From assembly GCA_023548195.1 (NCBI GenBank), contig JAJHZJ010000311.1, positions 6,550,811 through 6,614,810 of the forward strand: a stretch of 64,000 nt of DNA, written 5' to 3'. The notes below the pieces were generated by a model. The model did no database searches. It was given only the letters and a program-made list of their open reading frames with translations, and was not told the DNA's origin. Source of the DNA: Bettongia penicillata ogilbyi. Taxonomy: Eukaryota; Chordata; Mammalia; Diprotodontia; Potoroidae. This document shows positions 46,783 through 57,529 of this stretch, piece by piece; the first letter of the stretch is position 1; the number at the start of each line of letters is the position of its first letter. The translations under genes were made by a program, and so were the position numbers.

Positions 46783-46905
46783 CCATTCTCTGAGCTGTGT
46801 GGTTATTAAGGACCCACAATATTTGACCTATTATTTGATTTTTCAGTGGAATAATCTCCTAAAACAACATTACTATGAGCTTACATGTAAAATCATTAAT
46901 GTATA
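46783..46905. repeat. Unclassified repeat, partner of 42207-42326
   Basis: It begins 'ccattctctgagctgtgtgg' and includes 'ggaataatctcctaaaac'. It is about 94% identical by eye to the copy at 42.2 kb. Confidence 0.75.
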
Positions 46906-47154
46906 CAATATATCTTCTTCTGGGGAATGACCAAAAATACGCAAAGGGTCCTGCAGGCTTTGACTCATGCCATAGTGATTGAGCAAAAAGCTTTTCGAAC
47001 ATGTTTGACAGTGGTCAAAATCTTTGTTTAAATACCTCCGGTGATGAACTATCTCATGAGTCATTACATAATTTAGACTTCTGTGCACTTTTTCCTTGCT
47101 AAAAAATTGCTGATTTGATATCAGCAAAATCTGACTTGTACAAATATAAACCAC
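46873..47154 (-). other. Unassigned 93-codon open frame
   Basis: The frame contains YVMTHEIVHHRRYLNKDFDH then CQTCSKSF. The HEIVH stretch could be the tail of a worn C2H2 zinc finger (H-x3-H, followed by C-x2-C-x3-F). It could equally be a chance HExxH. The last part lies in a repeat shared with 42.2 kb. No splice sites or start context support a gene; it opens with GTG, not ATG. I assign no function. A relic of a zinc-finger gene or transposase is possible. Confidence 0.25.
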
Positions 47155-47509
47155 TATCTGTAATACAATGACTTGCTTAACTGTTACCCCTTGTCAAGAG
47201 TTCCTGTGGTTAAGCTCAATTATTGTCTACATTTATAAAAGCAACTTGAGTAAGTGGAATATAAATTTTAAAAAATTACTTAATGAAATTTAATAAAGTA
47301 TATTTCTACTTGCATATAGTACTTTTAAATGTCATCTAAATAGCAGATATAACTTAAAACTGTAAATCATATTGCATCAGAGCATACATTTAAGCAATAC
47401 AATGAACCTATATGTTATATAGGTGATTTAGACATAAACTATTTAACTGTTAATTAGCAATATTGCCATGCTTTTTTAAAGAATTGCCTTAAAATAATAC
47501 TTCCATGGC

Positions 47510-47635
47510 CTCTATTTCCATATGGAAACAATCCTGTAGGGATTGTTTCATCTATTCTGTTTGTATCCCCATAACTTAGCACAGTGCCTGGCACCTAGCA
47601 AATGCATAGTAAAGACTTGATTGACAAATATCACA
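47510..47635 (+). mobile_element. L2 3' tail
   Basis: The phrase 'tgtatccccataacttagcacagtgcctggcacctagc' is typical. Confidence 0.8.
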
Positions 47636-47744
47636 GACAGTATTACTAAAGATGTAATATGAGTGAAGCCTATACACAGGCAACACAGAACCTACTCCAG
47701 CCAGTAGGTGGCACTGAAGTTTATCACTGGCAATAATAAATAGT

Positions 47745-47880
47745 AGCTGATACACAGTAAGGACACTTTGCATATTATCTCATTTGATCCAACAGTATTA
47801 TGAAGTAGGTATTTACAGGTATTAGTATTCCTATTTTGTAGTGGAGAAAACAAAGATCAAGGAGGCAATATGACCTACTT
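47745..47880 (-). mobile_element. MIR-type fragment
   Basis: The phrases 'gcatattatctcatttgatcc' and 'tattatgaagtaggta' fit the 3' half in reverse. Confidence 0.6.
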
Positions 47881-48475
47881 GTGCCCATTTCCATTTTAGT
47901 TTTAGAATTAAGATTTCCTTTTCCCCCCTTCCATTCTTCCTTCTATCCATCCACCTTACAGTATCAACCTGTGTTGAACTCTCATACAGATCTGTTACAT
48001 CAGTGAAAGAGTAAAATTTTAAGCCCTGTGCATTTGGTTAACTCAACATTAACTCCTCTTCATCATCTTCAGGAAAGATTCTATTACTTCCCCTGGAGTT
48101 TTGAGGTGCAGCTCTCTTGATGAATTATACCAAGTGGTATACAAAGAATAAAGTAAGATAGTTAAATTTGTTGATATGTAATAAACTTGACAACTTTTTA
48201 CATATTAAAAATGTTTTAATATGATATATTCTCTTTTTTTGCTGCAATCACTCATACATGACGTGGCAGTACTTTCACAAGATTTTGATACATATTCTTT
48301 AATCCACCATAAAACCACACTTTTATCATCATATTGGATATTAAGTATCATCTTTAGAGAACAGTTATTTTTTCCGAATCTAGTCTTATTATAGCATATA
48401 CTTTTAAGTTTAAAACTCTGAACTTAAACACCAAATAAAGAACATTTTCATACAGAGCAGAACCGTGAATTGCCA
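47881..48475. other. Unassigned sequence left of a transposase relic
   Basis: It may include the 3' flank of the Tc1/mariner element. I found no terminal repeat. Confidence 0.35.
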
Positions 48476-48479
48476 TTTC

Positions 48480-49345
48480 ACATTTTTTTTAGTGTAATAG
48501 ATTCTATATTACTTTCCCAACTGCTCCTTTTGTACATTAAAAAAGTGTCAAGGGTCTTTTTTTTTTCTATTGCTGACTCAAATATTTTCAATGGGTTTAA
48601 ATCAGATGAGTTCCCTGGCCATTGGGAAGCATGTGTAAGTCTCTAAACTTTTTTGACATGTAGCATAGTGTGCAGCTGTGCTGTAATAATCCATCTCTAC
48701 CCGAGAATTTTTGTAACTTCAGACCAATTCTGCTTCTGAGGATATCAATATATTTATCAAAGTCCATCTTTGCCTCAATGGGAATAAGATTTCCAGGCCC
48801 ACTGGAAATAAAAAGTTCCCAAAATAATTTGGGGGTGTTTCATAATCTAATGAAGATGCCCAGATCTTAATTGGCTCACCTGAACTTCTGAAAATACTTT
48901 TGGCACATAGCTTTGAATTAGTTTTCATCAGTAAAACTATTCCAAGTCTTCAGCATGTCATGAAAGCCTTTGTGTTATCTTCATACTCTTCTTAGCTACG
49001 GTTAGCAACTAGGTTTTCTATTTCTATTGGTCTTTTTGCTCATGCAGTTTCAAGAAGCCTACATTGTAGTGGAATCAATAGCATCCCCTCCAGCTGCTAG
49101 ATCCCTTTGAAGGTCTTTTCTTGTTTTCTGAGAATGAATTAGGCTGTTTGGCAGAAACAACTGTTTTGACATTTTTAAAAGTTTCAGGCACACTTTGTGC
49201 TTAGGTGTGATTGTTACTGTTTAATTGTGGGCTTGAATGATCCTTGAAATGCTTTACTTCCCCGTATCAATAGCTACTGCAATACGCCTAACAGTGGTTG
49301 AAACGTGCTCTTCAAGTGGTATAACTTTTAGATAGTTTCTTGAAT
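48480..49345 (-). pseudogene. Degenerate Tc1/mariner transposase
   Basis: On the minus strand, broken frames give the Tc1 layout. An N-terminal helix-turn-helix relic (VSTTVRRIA near 49300) comes first. Next is a spacer ending FTDEN (near 48940), where the first two catalytic acidic residues of the family lie. A piece reading GEPIKIWASSLDY follows (48870), then KMDFDKYIDILRSRIG (48750), SGRDGLLQHSCTLCYMSKK (48690), and the terminal WPGNSSDLNP (48620). The last normally reads ..DLNPIEN with the third acidic residue. Stops and frameshifts are frequent, so it is a fossil of a cut-and-paste transposon. I found no terminal inverted repeats. Confidence 0.75.
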
Positions 49346-50100
49346 AATATATTTTTTAAAACCACAGAACAAAGAATACAAGAGAGCAATGAAATGATTA
49401 CAAAATTCAGCACTCAACTACCAGAAAACCAACCAAAAGGGAAATCAATCCTGTTTGTATCTGGTCAAAATTAGATAGTCTGGCCTAACTAGTGTCAGTA
49501 GAAGCACATTTATGAGGATAAAATGAAGTCATATAAAAATTATTTCTTGTCCCAAGTAATTTGCAAAATACTGCATTTGAGTATGCAAGAGTTCTCCCTT
49601 TCCTCCCCTCAATTTAGGCAGAACCAGGGTTTATCTGAAAACTAATAAAATCAAAAACTTAGTGGAATTACAGGTGAACAGAGCAGATGAAGAAAATACC
49701 AAAAAATACTTTTATTTTTAAAAAGTGCCCTAAAATGCCAAAATCCAAATCTAGAAATCATTGCTCATTTATGAGAACTTGGTTTCACCTATGATGGAGT
49801 TCAGAGAGAACTACAGTCTTTAAAGTAGTCAGAACCAGATTAAGAGAAAAAAATTCACCACATCTGATATTGAATGGGTGCCCACTACTACAAATTACAT
49901 GCTACAGTTGTTGCTTGGCAAGTTAATCAAAGCAGAGTTGGCTGCTATGAGAGTAAAAAAAAACCGTATCTCTAAAAGATGACTTAAATAGAAGATTCTG
50001 AGTACTTTCCTAGATTTCTGACAGCTTGGAAAAATTGCTTCCAATAAAGTGACAACCAAAAAAATAAAATGCAGATAGCAAACAATGATGTCATAGACAC
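49346..50100. other. Unassigned intergenic sequence
   Basis: Nothing recognised; it may hold the 5' flank of the transposon. Confidence 0.35.
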
Positions 50101-50104
50101 TAAA

Positions 50105-51000
50105 TTTTTAAAAAATAGATTTTATTGATATCTTTTGTTTTTACATCATCTGGATTTCCCTCTGCATCCCATCCCTTACCCTTCCCAAAGAGCCATCCCT
50201 TAGAACAAAGAATGTTTTTATAAAAGAGGAAAAAAAACCCAGTAAAACTTATCAATACATTTTAAAAATATGACATTATATGCAATGTTCCACACCTGAG
50301 GACACCCTTCCCTTACCTCTACAAGGGTGAGATAAGTAGGTGTCTTCTCATATTTCTTCTTTAGGTTAAACTTTATAATTATGCAATTCTTTTTTTTTTT
50401 TTTTAAATTGTTTTGCACTTCTTTCCATTTACATTATTGTAGTTACTGAGTATATTGTTTTCCTGGTTCTGCTTACCTCACTTTGCATCAGTGCCTTTAA
50501 GTCTTTCCATGCTTTCCTGTATTTGTCTCATTCACTGTTTCTTATAATACAGTAAATATTCCATTACATTCACGTACTACAAATTGTTAAGCCATTCTGG
50601 AAGTGACCTAGGTGGTACAGTTGATAGAATGCTGGGACTGGAGTCAGGGAGACTCATGTTCCTGCTTGTCAAATCCAGCCTTAGACAGTTACTAGCTGTG
50701 TAACTCTGGGCAAGTCACTTCACCCTGTTTGCCTCAATTCCCTCCTCTATAAAATGAACTGAAGGAAATGGCAAACTATGCCAGTATCTCTGGGAAGAAA
50801 ACCTGAAATGAGGTCAGAGTTGAACACAACTGAAAATGACTGAACAGTGACAAAATGTTTTAGATCTTTGCTACCACAAAAAAATCTTGCTATAAATATT
50901 TTAGTGTATATGGAGCCTTTCTTTTTGTTAATGATTTCCTCGGGATATATGTGAAATCTCTAGGTCAACAGGTATAGGAATAAATGTTATATCCATCAAA
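50105..51000 (-). mobile_element. Old L1 3' portion split by a SINE
   Basis: The phrases 'tagattttattgatatcttttg' and 'ttcctggttctgcttacctcactttgcatcag' come before the SINE, and 'gatctttgctaccacaaaaaaatcttgctataaat' after it. Confidence 0.75.
50590..50860 (+). mobile_element. tRNA-derived marsupial SINE, sense
   Basis: The head 'gacctaggtggtacagttgatag' leads to 'ctctgggcaagtcacttcacc' and 'aactgaaaatgactgaac'. It lies in the L1. Confidence 0.8.
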
Positions 51001-51004
51001 CAGA

Positions 51005-51795
51005 AACTGTATTCCAAAGTCTTCTTACTTTTCAATAGAAGGTATCCCTTTATAACATGGACAGAAAACTTTAGTTGAAAAAAAGTCTGTTCTGTCATTA
51101 TTTACTCATTACCATTTCTGCAATAAAATGTTGTAAGAATGGATTTTAAGGATTGCAATATAACAAAGAAGTTAAATATTGTTTTAAAAGGTTTTTATAA
51201 ATAATCTTCTGAAGAGGAACACTTTAGTACCATAAACTACTTTAGATTTCAACAACTTTAAGTCTGTGGATGAAGTCATCCTGCCAAATTTAAACATTTA
51301 TATGAAGTCATCCTGCCAAATTTAAACAAAATGTTGATTTTTAGACCCATCTTCCTAAGAGATGATAGTAAAAGTGGTAAAAGTAAAAGGTCCCTACAAT
51401 AATGTGTCGGCTATCATTATCTGTAGTTTACGTTCATTTAATGAACTAACAAACGAAAATCATAAGGGAAGAGAACATAACCAGTTTAGTTTGTCTTTTT
51501 TTTCTTAAAAATCTTTCATAGAAAGTGACTGTAATCAGGTCTGGAGAAACATTTGTTGTGCTGGATTATTTTGTTGCTAAAAACTATGTCAATTAGGCAT
51601 TACTTCTATGGGTCACTAAGGTGACATGGGCCTAGTTTAATTTTAACTTTCATCATAACCAAGATTTTACATGGAAAATGTGAAGTTCACATAAATATAC
51701 AAACAGAACAAGTGCATAACAAATTTTGGTTGGAACTGAAATTTGCATGATTTCCTATCTAAAAAACTCTAATAGTTTCACAAGCCATTAAAAGG
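51005..51795. other. Unassigned sequence with a small tandem duplication
   Basis: Apart from the 32-base duplication at 51270-51328, nothing is recognised. Confidence 0.4.
51270..51328. repeat. 32-bp tandem duplication
   Basis: The segment 'atgaagtcatcctgccaaat' plus 'ttaaaca' occurs perfectly at 51270-51296 and 51302-51328. Confidence 0.95.
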
Positions 51796-51799
51796 GGAG

Positions 51800-51930
51800 A
51801 GTGTTGAACATAAGGGGCAGGGTGGAGATAGGTATTGTGAGGCTCAAATGAGTTACTGAATGTAAAGTACTTTGCAAACCTTCAAGTACTATGTAAATGC
51901 AGGTTATTATTATTGTTGTGGTTACAGAGC
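51800..51930 (+). mobile_element. MIR tail
   Basis: The phrases 'gtgaggctcaaatgagttactgaatgtaaagtac' and 'tttgcaaaccttcaagtactatg' fit. Confidence 0.75.
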
Positions 51931-52094
51931 TACACAGAGTAAATGTTTAACAACCAGGCTGGGGGAGGGGGCACAGTGAAGGGAGGAATGTACGCACACA
52001 CTTCCAACAAAACAATAAATTATGCCCAGATTGTCATCAAAGTTGATTTTTGAGGTATTAGTGCTCAGACAGAAAATTTAACCACTACCTTGAG

Positions 52095-52330
52095 AATCAG
52101 AGCTGGCTCCAGGATACTCCTGGACCTACGGTTAATCTGACCTCAGAAATTTCCTAAGTCATGACATCACAGCTAAGTCACAGCCTCAATTTTCCTGTCT
52201 GTAAAAATGGAATAAAAATACTTCTCATAGAGCTGTTGTGAGGAAAGTGCCATTCAAACAGAGTATACTATCAATATAAATTAGCATTATGTACCTACTT
52301 AAACTATAGTACCTATACTGTATTTTCTTG
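52095..52330 (+). mobile_element. MIR-type SINE
   Basis: The phrases 'acagcctcaattttcctgtctgtaaaaatgg' and 'catagagctgttgtgaggaaagtgcc' fit. Confidence 0.7.
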
Positions 52331-52700
52331 CAATTGCCTCGGTGAAAATATCAGTGTTTCCTTGTTTCCGGTCCAATGCTAGTTGAGACTTTTTTTTTTT
52401 TAATAAGCAATTGGGGTTGACTAATCCAAGGATATTTTTTGAAAGAGAGACCATTGAATTTCAAAATGAAACATACCTTTAGAAGAATATACATGGTTGG
52501 TGAAAAAGTCAGAAAATAATGAAGCTAGAGAAGAGATTCAGGTGGCTTTCTTTTTTCAATATTCACTTATGAGCATAATCTAACTCCAAAAGAATTATCT
52601 AACTCTTTGGAATTTGCCAGTTTTGGCAATGCTTTTCAACTTAGAAATGTGTCAGAGAATCCCATCTCCCTGCATTTAAGTAAAACAAGGAAAAGCTGAC
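52331..52700. other. Unassigned intergenic sequence
   Basis: Nothing recognised. Confidence 0.4.
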
Positions 52701-52704
52701 TGAT

Positions 52705-52905
52705 TTTCAAAAGACAGCATGGCATAGTTAAAAGGACACTATATTTAGAGTAGAAAGACCAGGGGTCTCAATCCTAGTTCTGCCTGCATGACCTTGGAAA
52801 AGTCACTAAGCCTCTGTGAGTATGTTTCTTCATCTATAAAATGGAGATTTGGATTAAATGGCCTCCAAGGTCCCTGCCAGTTTTCTAAAACTAGATGCTG
52901 AATAC
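52705..52905 (+). mobile_element. MIR-type SINE
   Basis: It shows 'cagcatggcatagttaaaagg', 'atcctagttctgcctgcatg', 'gtttcttcatctataaaatgg' and 'ctccaaggtccctgcc'. Confidence 0.8.
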
Positions 52906-54000
52906 AGGATCCCTTCAGGAAAAACTGGGAATCAAGCAGGCTTTTGTTACTTACAGAACATAAGCTAATGCATGGATAAAGAAACATGTTTTGAGATTGC
53001 TTCTATCTTTTGTACCTACAGTAAAATGGTGTTTCCAAACCACAGGCTTGCCTGGAGGATGGCAAAGTTATTCATATTGTTAAATAATTGAGCTTAAACT
53101 GTGGAAACAAGTTTAGTATCAAGTCTTGTGTCATGTTACCTCACTGATTCAACTGAAGATGGCATAATAATATGAAATATTACTGTGGAAGATATTTCAT
53201 GATGGTTGATTTATTATGTTAGCACTTAGGTATGGGATCTTACAAATTACTTCTGCCTGGGTTTCTGTTCAAAACCAAACATTAAAGAAAACTTAAAGAA
53301 AACTATGGACTGGCATCAATATTTATACAAAGTGCAACTGGTGATGAAGACTATCCTCAGAATAAACCTGCCAAACTCTTAAAATGGTCAGGGGACTAAT
53401 TTATACTGTATCAAAAACTTGGTGAGATAGGAGATTGAGTACAAAATGATGAGGAAGAATCTGCTGTGTTACTGATGGAGAAAGTCACTTCTAATGTTGC
53501 TGATGGATTAAGAGACAGTGATCACAACACCGAAGAATACAGTGATTTTCTAGAGGAATAAAACGTCACTTAAGAGAAAGCCATTATTAACAGTGTTGAA
53601 AGGCAGGTATGTTACATATTCTAGTTAGTCATGCAAATCTGTACATGCTTTATTCCACCTATATGAAAAGAGGAAAATAACCAAGAAACTGACATCAAAA
53701 ACTTTTTGAAGAACTCAAGTTTTAGAGCATAACACCTACAGCATAACATAACTAATGTCCATCATGACTTAAGGAAAGGTTAGGCTATGAGCTGTATTGT
53801 TTTTTAAATAAGAAAGGAGACAAAAGTACATTTTATAAAAGTTTCCCCTGATGGCAAAATTATAAAGTTTCAGGACTTAAGAAGTTAGATTTCTGCTGTA
53901 AGAGAACTTAACCGCTGAAAATTACTCATTCTGAGGGCTTAAAGTAGAGAGCATTTACTGTGAGAAATCCTGACACTAGTTAGAAAGTCAACAGATATAA
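52906..54000. other. Unassigned intergenic sequence
   Basis: 53280-53600 has a repeat-like feel but I cannot assign it. No exon is visible. Confidence 0.35.
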
Positions 54001-54004
54001 TAAT

Positions 54005-54318
54005 TATTCTTTCCACATCACCAGAGTTTCAATATATTGCAGGTCAGCATAAGACATAAAATGGGAATTTGGGGGGAGTTTTGTAGAAGCCAGAGACAAC
54101 ATGCAAAGCCCAGCAGATGACAGAAAAAGTTTAGAAACTCAGAAATTCACAACACCCAATTTTACAGTAAGGTATGGTAAACATCCCATAAAAGAAATAG
54201 AAAAAAATTGGACTTCCTCTTTGGTAGGAAGAGGTCAAAAATTTTTATGTGGGTTTTCCAGGTTACGGGGGCACCATACACCCAACCCCACCTTGATATG
54301 AAAGGGGTTTAACTGTAT
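54005..54318. mobile_element. Tigger-like relic, related to 31225-31514
   Basis: It shares 'ggtcagcataagac', 'aatgggaatttgggggg' and 'gggttttccaggttacggggg' with the 31-kb copy and ends 'ggggtttaactgta', an inverted-repeat-like terminus. Confidence 0.6.
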
Positions 54319-54329
54319 ACTATTTTAAA

Positions 54330-55649
54330 ATGTACTGTGCCATCTACCGCATTTCATTACCTCAAAATGGAAAAAGAATCCATTATTTGATTAGTTTTGA
54401 AAGATACTCTATGTATGTACCAAACAGAAATACTGCCCATCAATCTTTTCTAATTAGAAAAGCTTACCTTTCCTGCTTTGTTTCAAAGGAATGAAACCGA
54501 TATCTACACTCAGGCATGTCCTATCTAAATGTCACCAAGAATCTGGTGCCAGATAGCTATCACTTGAGAATCAGCCTGGTGAGATCAGAAATCTTGGACA
54601 CCAGGTAGAATTCTTTTCACCACAGTAACTCATGAACATCTCCTACTAAGGAATAGAGAGACTATAATCTGCATCAATGGAGGGAATGGCCGGCCACATA
54701 GCTGAAAACATTGATCTTCTGAAGTACAGAAATAATGACAGTAATTGATACACTGTAGATCTGATAACATCCCCCAAAAGTATTTTAGTCATTTAAATAT
54801 TGGTAGTCTCCTTCATTTTAGTAGAATTACTAATTAAGTATATTGTCCCAAGCAAATTAACCTTTTACTTCACTAGAATGAAGAGGAAATTTTTTTCAAG
54901 AATCCGTAACATATAAAGTTGTCATATTCCTTAGCAACAATGAGACACTTTCACTGAAAGCAGAAATAAGTCACGGGACATACCAAACCAAAGTTGTTCC
55001 CTTTATGACATCAGCAACCAGAACTCAAAAGAATTATGTGTAAAATGGAAGAAAAGAGTATGGATCTTATTAGGTCAAACCGATAGAGGAAATTCAATTT
55101 ATTTTTTCTCTAGTTCTGCCCATAAATCGTTATACAAATTTAGGACCCAATTAAAATGACTCTCAACAGAAATTTCACTGCTGTTCTAAAATCTTGGCCC
55201 GTTGATAATTCAACTGACACAACCATTCACAATTTCCAGGACTGCAGATAAAACTGTAAAGTATAAAATCATTGATGTAAGTTTAAAATGTAGTTTTCAT
55301 CATTTCTCATTAAAAGTAGTTATACTCCCCCCTCATGTGACAAAAAACCCTTATAAAGTAACTCTACACTAAACTTTTATTCATAAAGAGGCTCATTTGC
55401 AATTTCCAATTTCTATTATACTGCAAATTAATTACATTCTGTAAAATACTTAAGATCTTTCCATCTCAAAGGTAGCTTATATTGTATTATCAGGAAAACC
55501 ATAATGCCTGATGATAGGCTTATTATAATTTTCTTTGTTTAATGCTTGAAAAGCACAGCGAAAATGAAAAGTGCTGCTAAGTGCTATTATCTTTCTTAAA
55601 TTTCCATTTATACTGTTTCATTTTGAAATAAACATATGCAACATGTTCA
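54330..55649. other. Repeat-poor sequence downstream of EPC2
   Basis: I see no gene and no nameable repeat. Low repeat content so near the EPC2 3' end suggests possible conserved regulatory sequence, but nothing specific can be shown. Confidence 0.4.
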
Positions 55650-56837
55650 TGTTTTGATATGTATTTTTATTTCCCTGCAGTTTTCACTTATCAAGAACAA
55701 GTAACAGGGAAAGTTGTCTGAACTAGTGCATAAACAAACATTCTGAAACACCACTACACATATCTAATTTACAAGAACCGTATAAAAAAAGTCACTAAAA
55801 CACTACACTACGAAGGTGTCCAACACTTACAGTCAGACTTTTTCCAACCCGTTACTTGCCTTGTAGCCACAGGAAAATTATCTGAAATTGAAAAGACAAT
55901 CTTGCCACAACCCTCCCCCCTCCCACCACCTGGGATGGCTCGATATCTAGACATCCAATAATTATTGCAATGATATAATGCAATACATACCTGGTAAAAT
56001 ATTCTTTATGTGGTGTGTTACAGTTTTAAAGCCGTTAAAATATGTAGTCTTCAGATAAAATGTAATCAGTTGAAAAATTTTCTTATCTGCACAGTTTATA
56101 TGTGCTAGATGCATAATTTTTCCTAGTCAGTTTTTTCTGTGTAATTATTTTTTATAAACTGGTATTATAAATAGAAATATACATTCAAAATATATGGAAA
56201 AGTGAGTTACTACATTAAATTTGCATGTATCGATCCATCCCTTTCCCCTGCACAGTAATAGAAAATACTATTTGCCTTGAACTTCATATTTGACAGTGAA
56301 ATGCCACTAAAGTATTTACCAAAAAGTCCATCTAGTCAAATTGTGAAACAAAATGAACCAAGTGAAAACTTTACAGTTCCTTTAGAAAAAAATTACAAGA
56401 ATTTCATTTCCTAGCTATGAATCTTTAACTTTTTAGACACAAAGTTTGATTTATTTGTACAAGATACAAAATGTAAACATGGCAAAATAAATAGTTAAAA
56501 CAAGTGATGCAGGATCCCATTTCATGCTCATGATCCCATTAAAGAATTATTTTTTTAAATCCATTCAGTTGCAAATTCAAGTGCAAAAGCATGATGATGA
56601 ATATCTACTATTCAAGTAACAGAAATAATATTGATGATACAAATAAACTATTTTACAAGGTAGTGATTTTCCCAATTTTACAAAATGTACATTATATATC
56701 GATTTAATATACGATATATTGACAGTTCAATAGGTCCATTTTAGTTCTCTGTGATCCACAGAGCGTTGTATTTTGCATTCAGTTGGAAAAGAAATGACTA
56801 CACACCATCAGCACAAGTCAGCGCCACCAGTTGGAGG
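55650..56837 (-). other. EPC2: EPC2 3' untranslated region
   Basis: The stretch runs from the stop codon to just past a canonical AATAAA at 55671-55666. It is AT-rich, free of recognisable SINE or LINE sequence over about 1.2 kb, and ends near a poly(A) signal. This repeat desert inside a repeat-dense window fits a constrained 3' UTR. A G-rich tract on the transcript strand lies at 55910-55930. A second possible signal, AATAAA at 56455-56450, could give a shorter transcript. The exact cleavage site is inferred. Confidence 0.75.
55666..55671 (-). promoter_or_regulatory. EPC2: Probable EPC2 poly(A) signal
   Basis: The minus strand reads AATAAA, preceded by CTGCAGGGA and followed 25-50 bases on by a T/G-containing stretch (ATGTTGCATATGTTTATTTC). 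The position gives a 3' UTR of about 1.2 kb. The site is inferred from motif and context only. Confidence 0.6.
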
Positions 56838-56910
56838 TTATGTTACTTCCATAGCTACTGTTGTTTCCGCTATTCCATTTAAACCCAATCTTTCTGGTTC
56901 ATGATTCTCT
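56838..56910 (-). CDS. EPC2: EPC2 terminal coding part with stop codon
   Basis: After a TTGTTTCAG acceptor, one base completes the arginine codon split by the previous intron. The frame then reads ENHEPERLGLNGIAETTV and AMEVT before a TAA stop at 56840-56838. This is the conserved acidic tail shared by EPC1 and EPC2 (..TTVAMEVT at the C terminus). The coding part is only 73 bases, too short to stand out as an open frame, and was found by following the splice phase. The exon continues into the 3' UTR. The call is secure because sequence, phase and position all agree. Confidence 0.94.
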
Positions 56911-57389
56911 CTGAAACAAGAATAATGATAATATAAATATTAGTGTTTTAAATATGATGTTAACACTGCTTATGTCCTGAGAAACCTTTATAGGAGCACT
57001 AATTCGGAACACATGCAAAACAAAATTCAAAATCAAGTACTGACATAACTGGACTGGAACAAGGAAAGCATAGTTCTTTTCACTGAAAGAATCCCTTTCA
57101 TCTGCTTATAACTTGACTATACTGTTTATACTTCATCAAAATAATAGCTTCAGCCAATCTACCATACTTGTAAAGAAATATTTTATAAAGCTGATGACAT
57201 GAACAATTTCAATATGTAACAGGAGGTTACATATTCAAAAGGTCTTCTGAAATAACTTCTGTGGTCAAGACATGTTCAGGGACATAGAGTTTTACTCACA
57301 GTCTTTTAAAAATCAGCATGCATGACTTACACGCTTATCAGTCTATTAAATATGGCAACCTTGTCTAACAACCTGGCTGTCCTCAAAAA

Positions 57390-57520
57390 TTTCCCATTCA
57401 CCAATTTAATAAATATTTAGTGACTGCATACTACATGCAAGTTGCTGTGCTGGGGGAAGAAGAACTAAGATATCATCAGTGCTTTCAAGGAGCTCATATA
57501 AAGGAGGCTGAAAACTTATT
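57390..57520 (-). mobile_element. L2/MIR-type tail in the last EPC2 intron
   Basis: The phrases 'aataaatatttagtgactgcatactacatgc' and 'tttcaaggagctcatataaagg' fit. Confidence 0.7.
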
Positions 57521-57529
57521 CTACAGTAA

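Noticed and set aside
46873..47154. ATP23-like metalloprotease from TSQI and THEIVH
   Set aside because: The partial resemblance (TSQI..N.V.THE..H..FDHC) needs several gaps; I could not support it and keep the frame unassigned.
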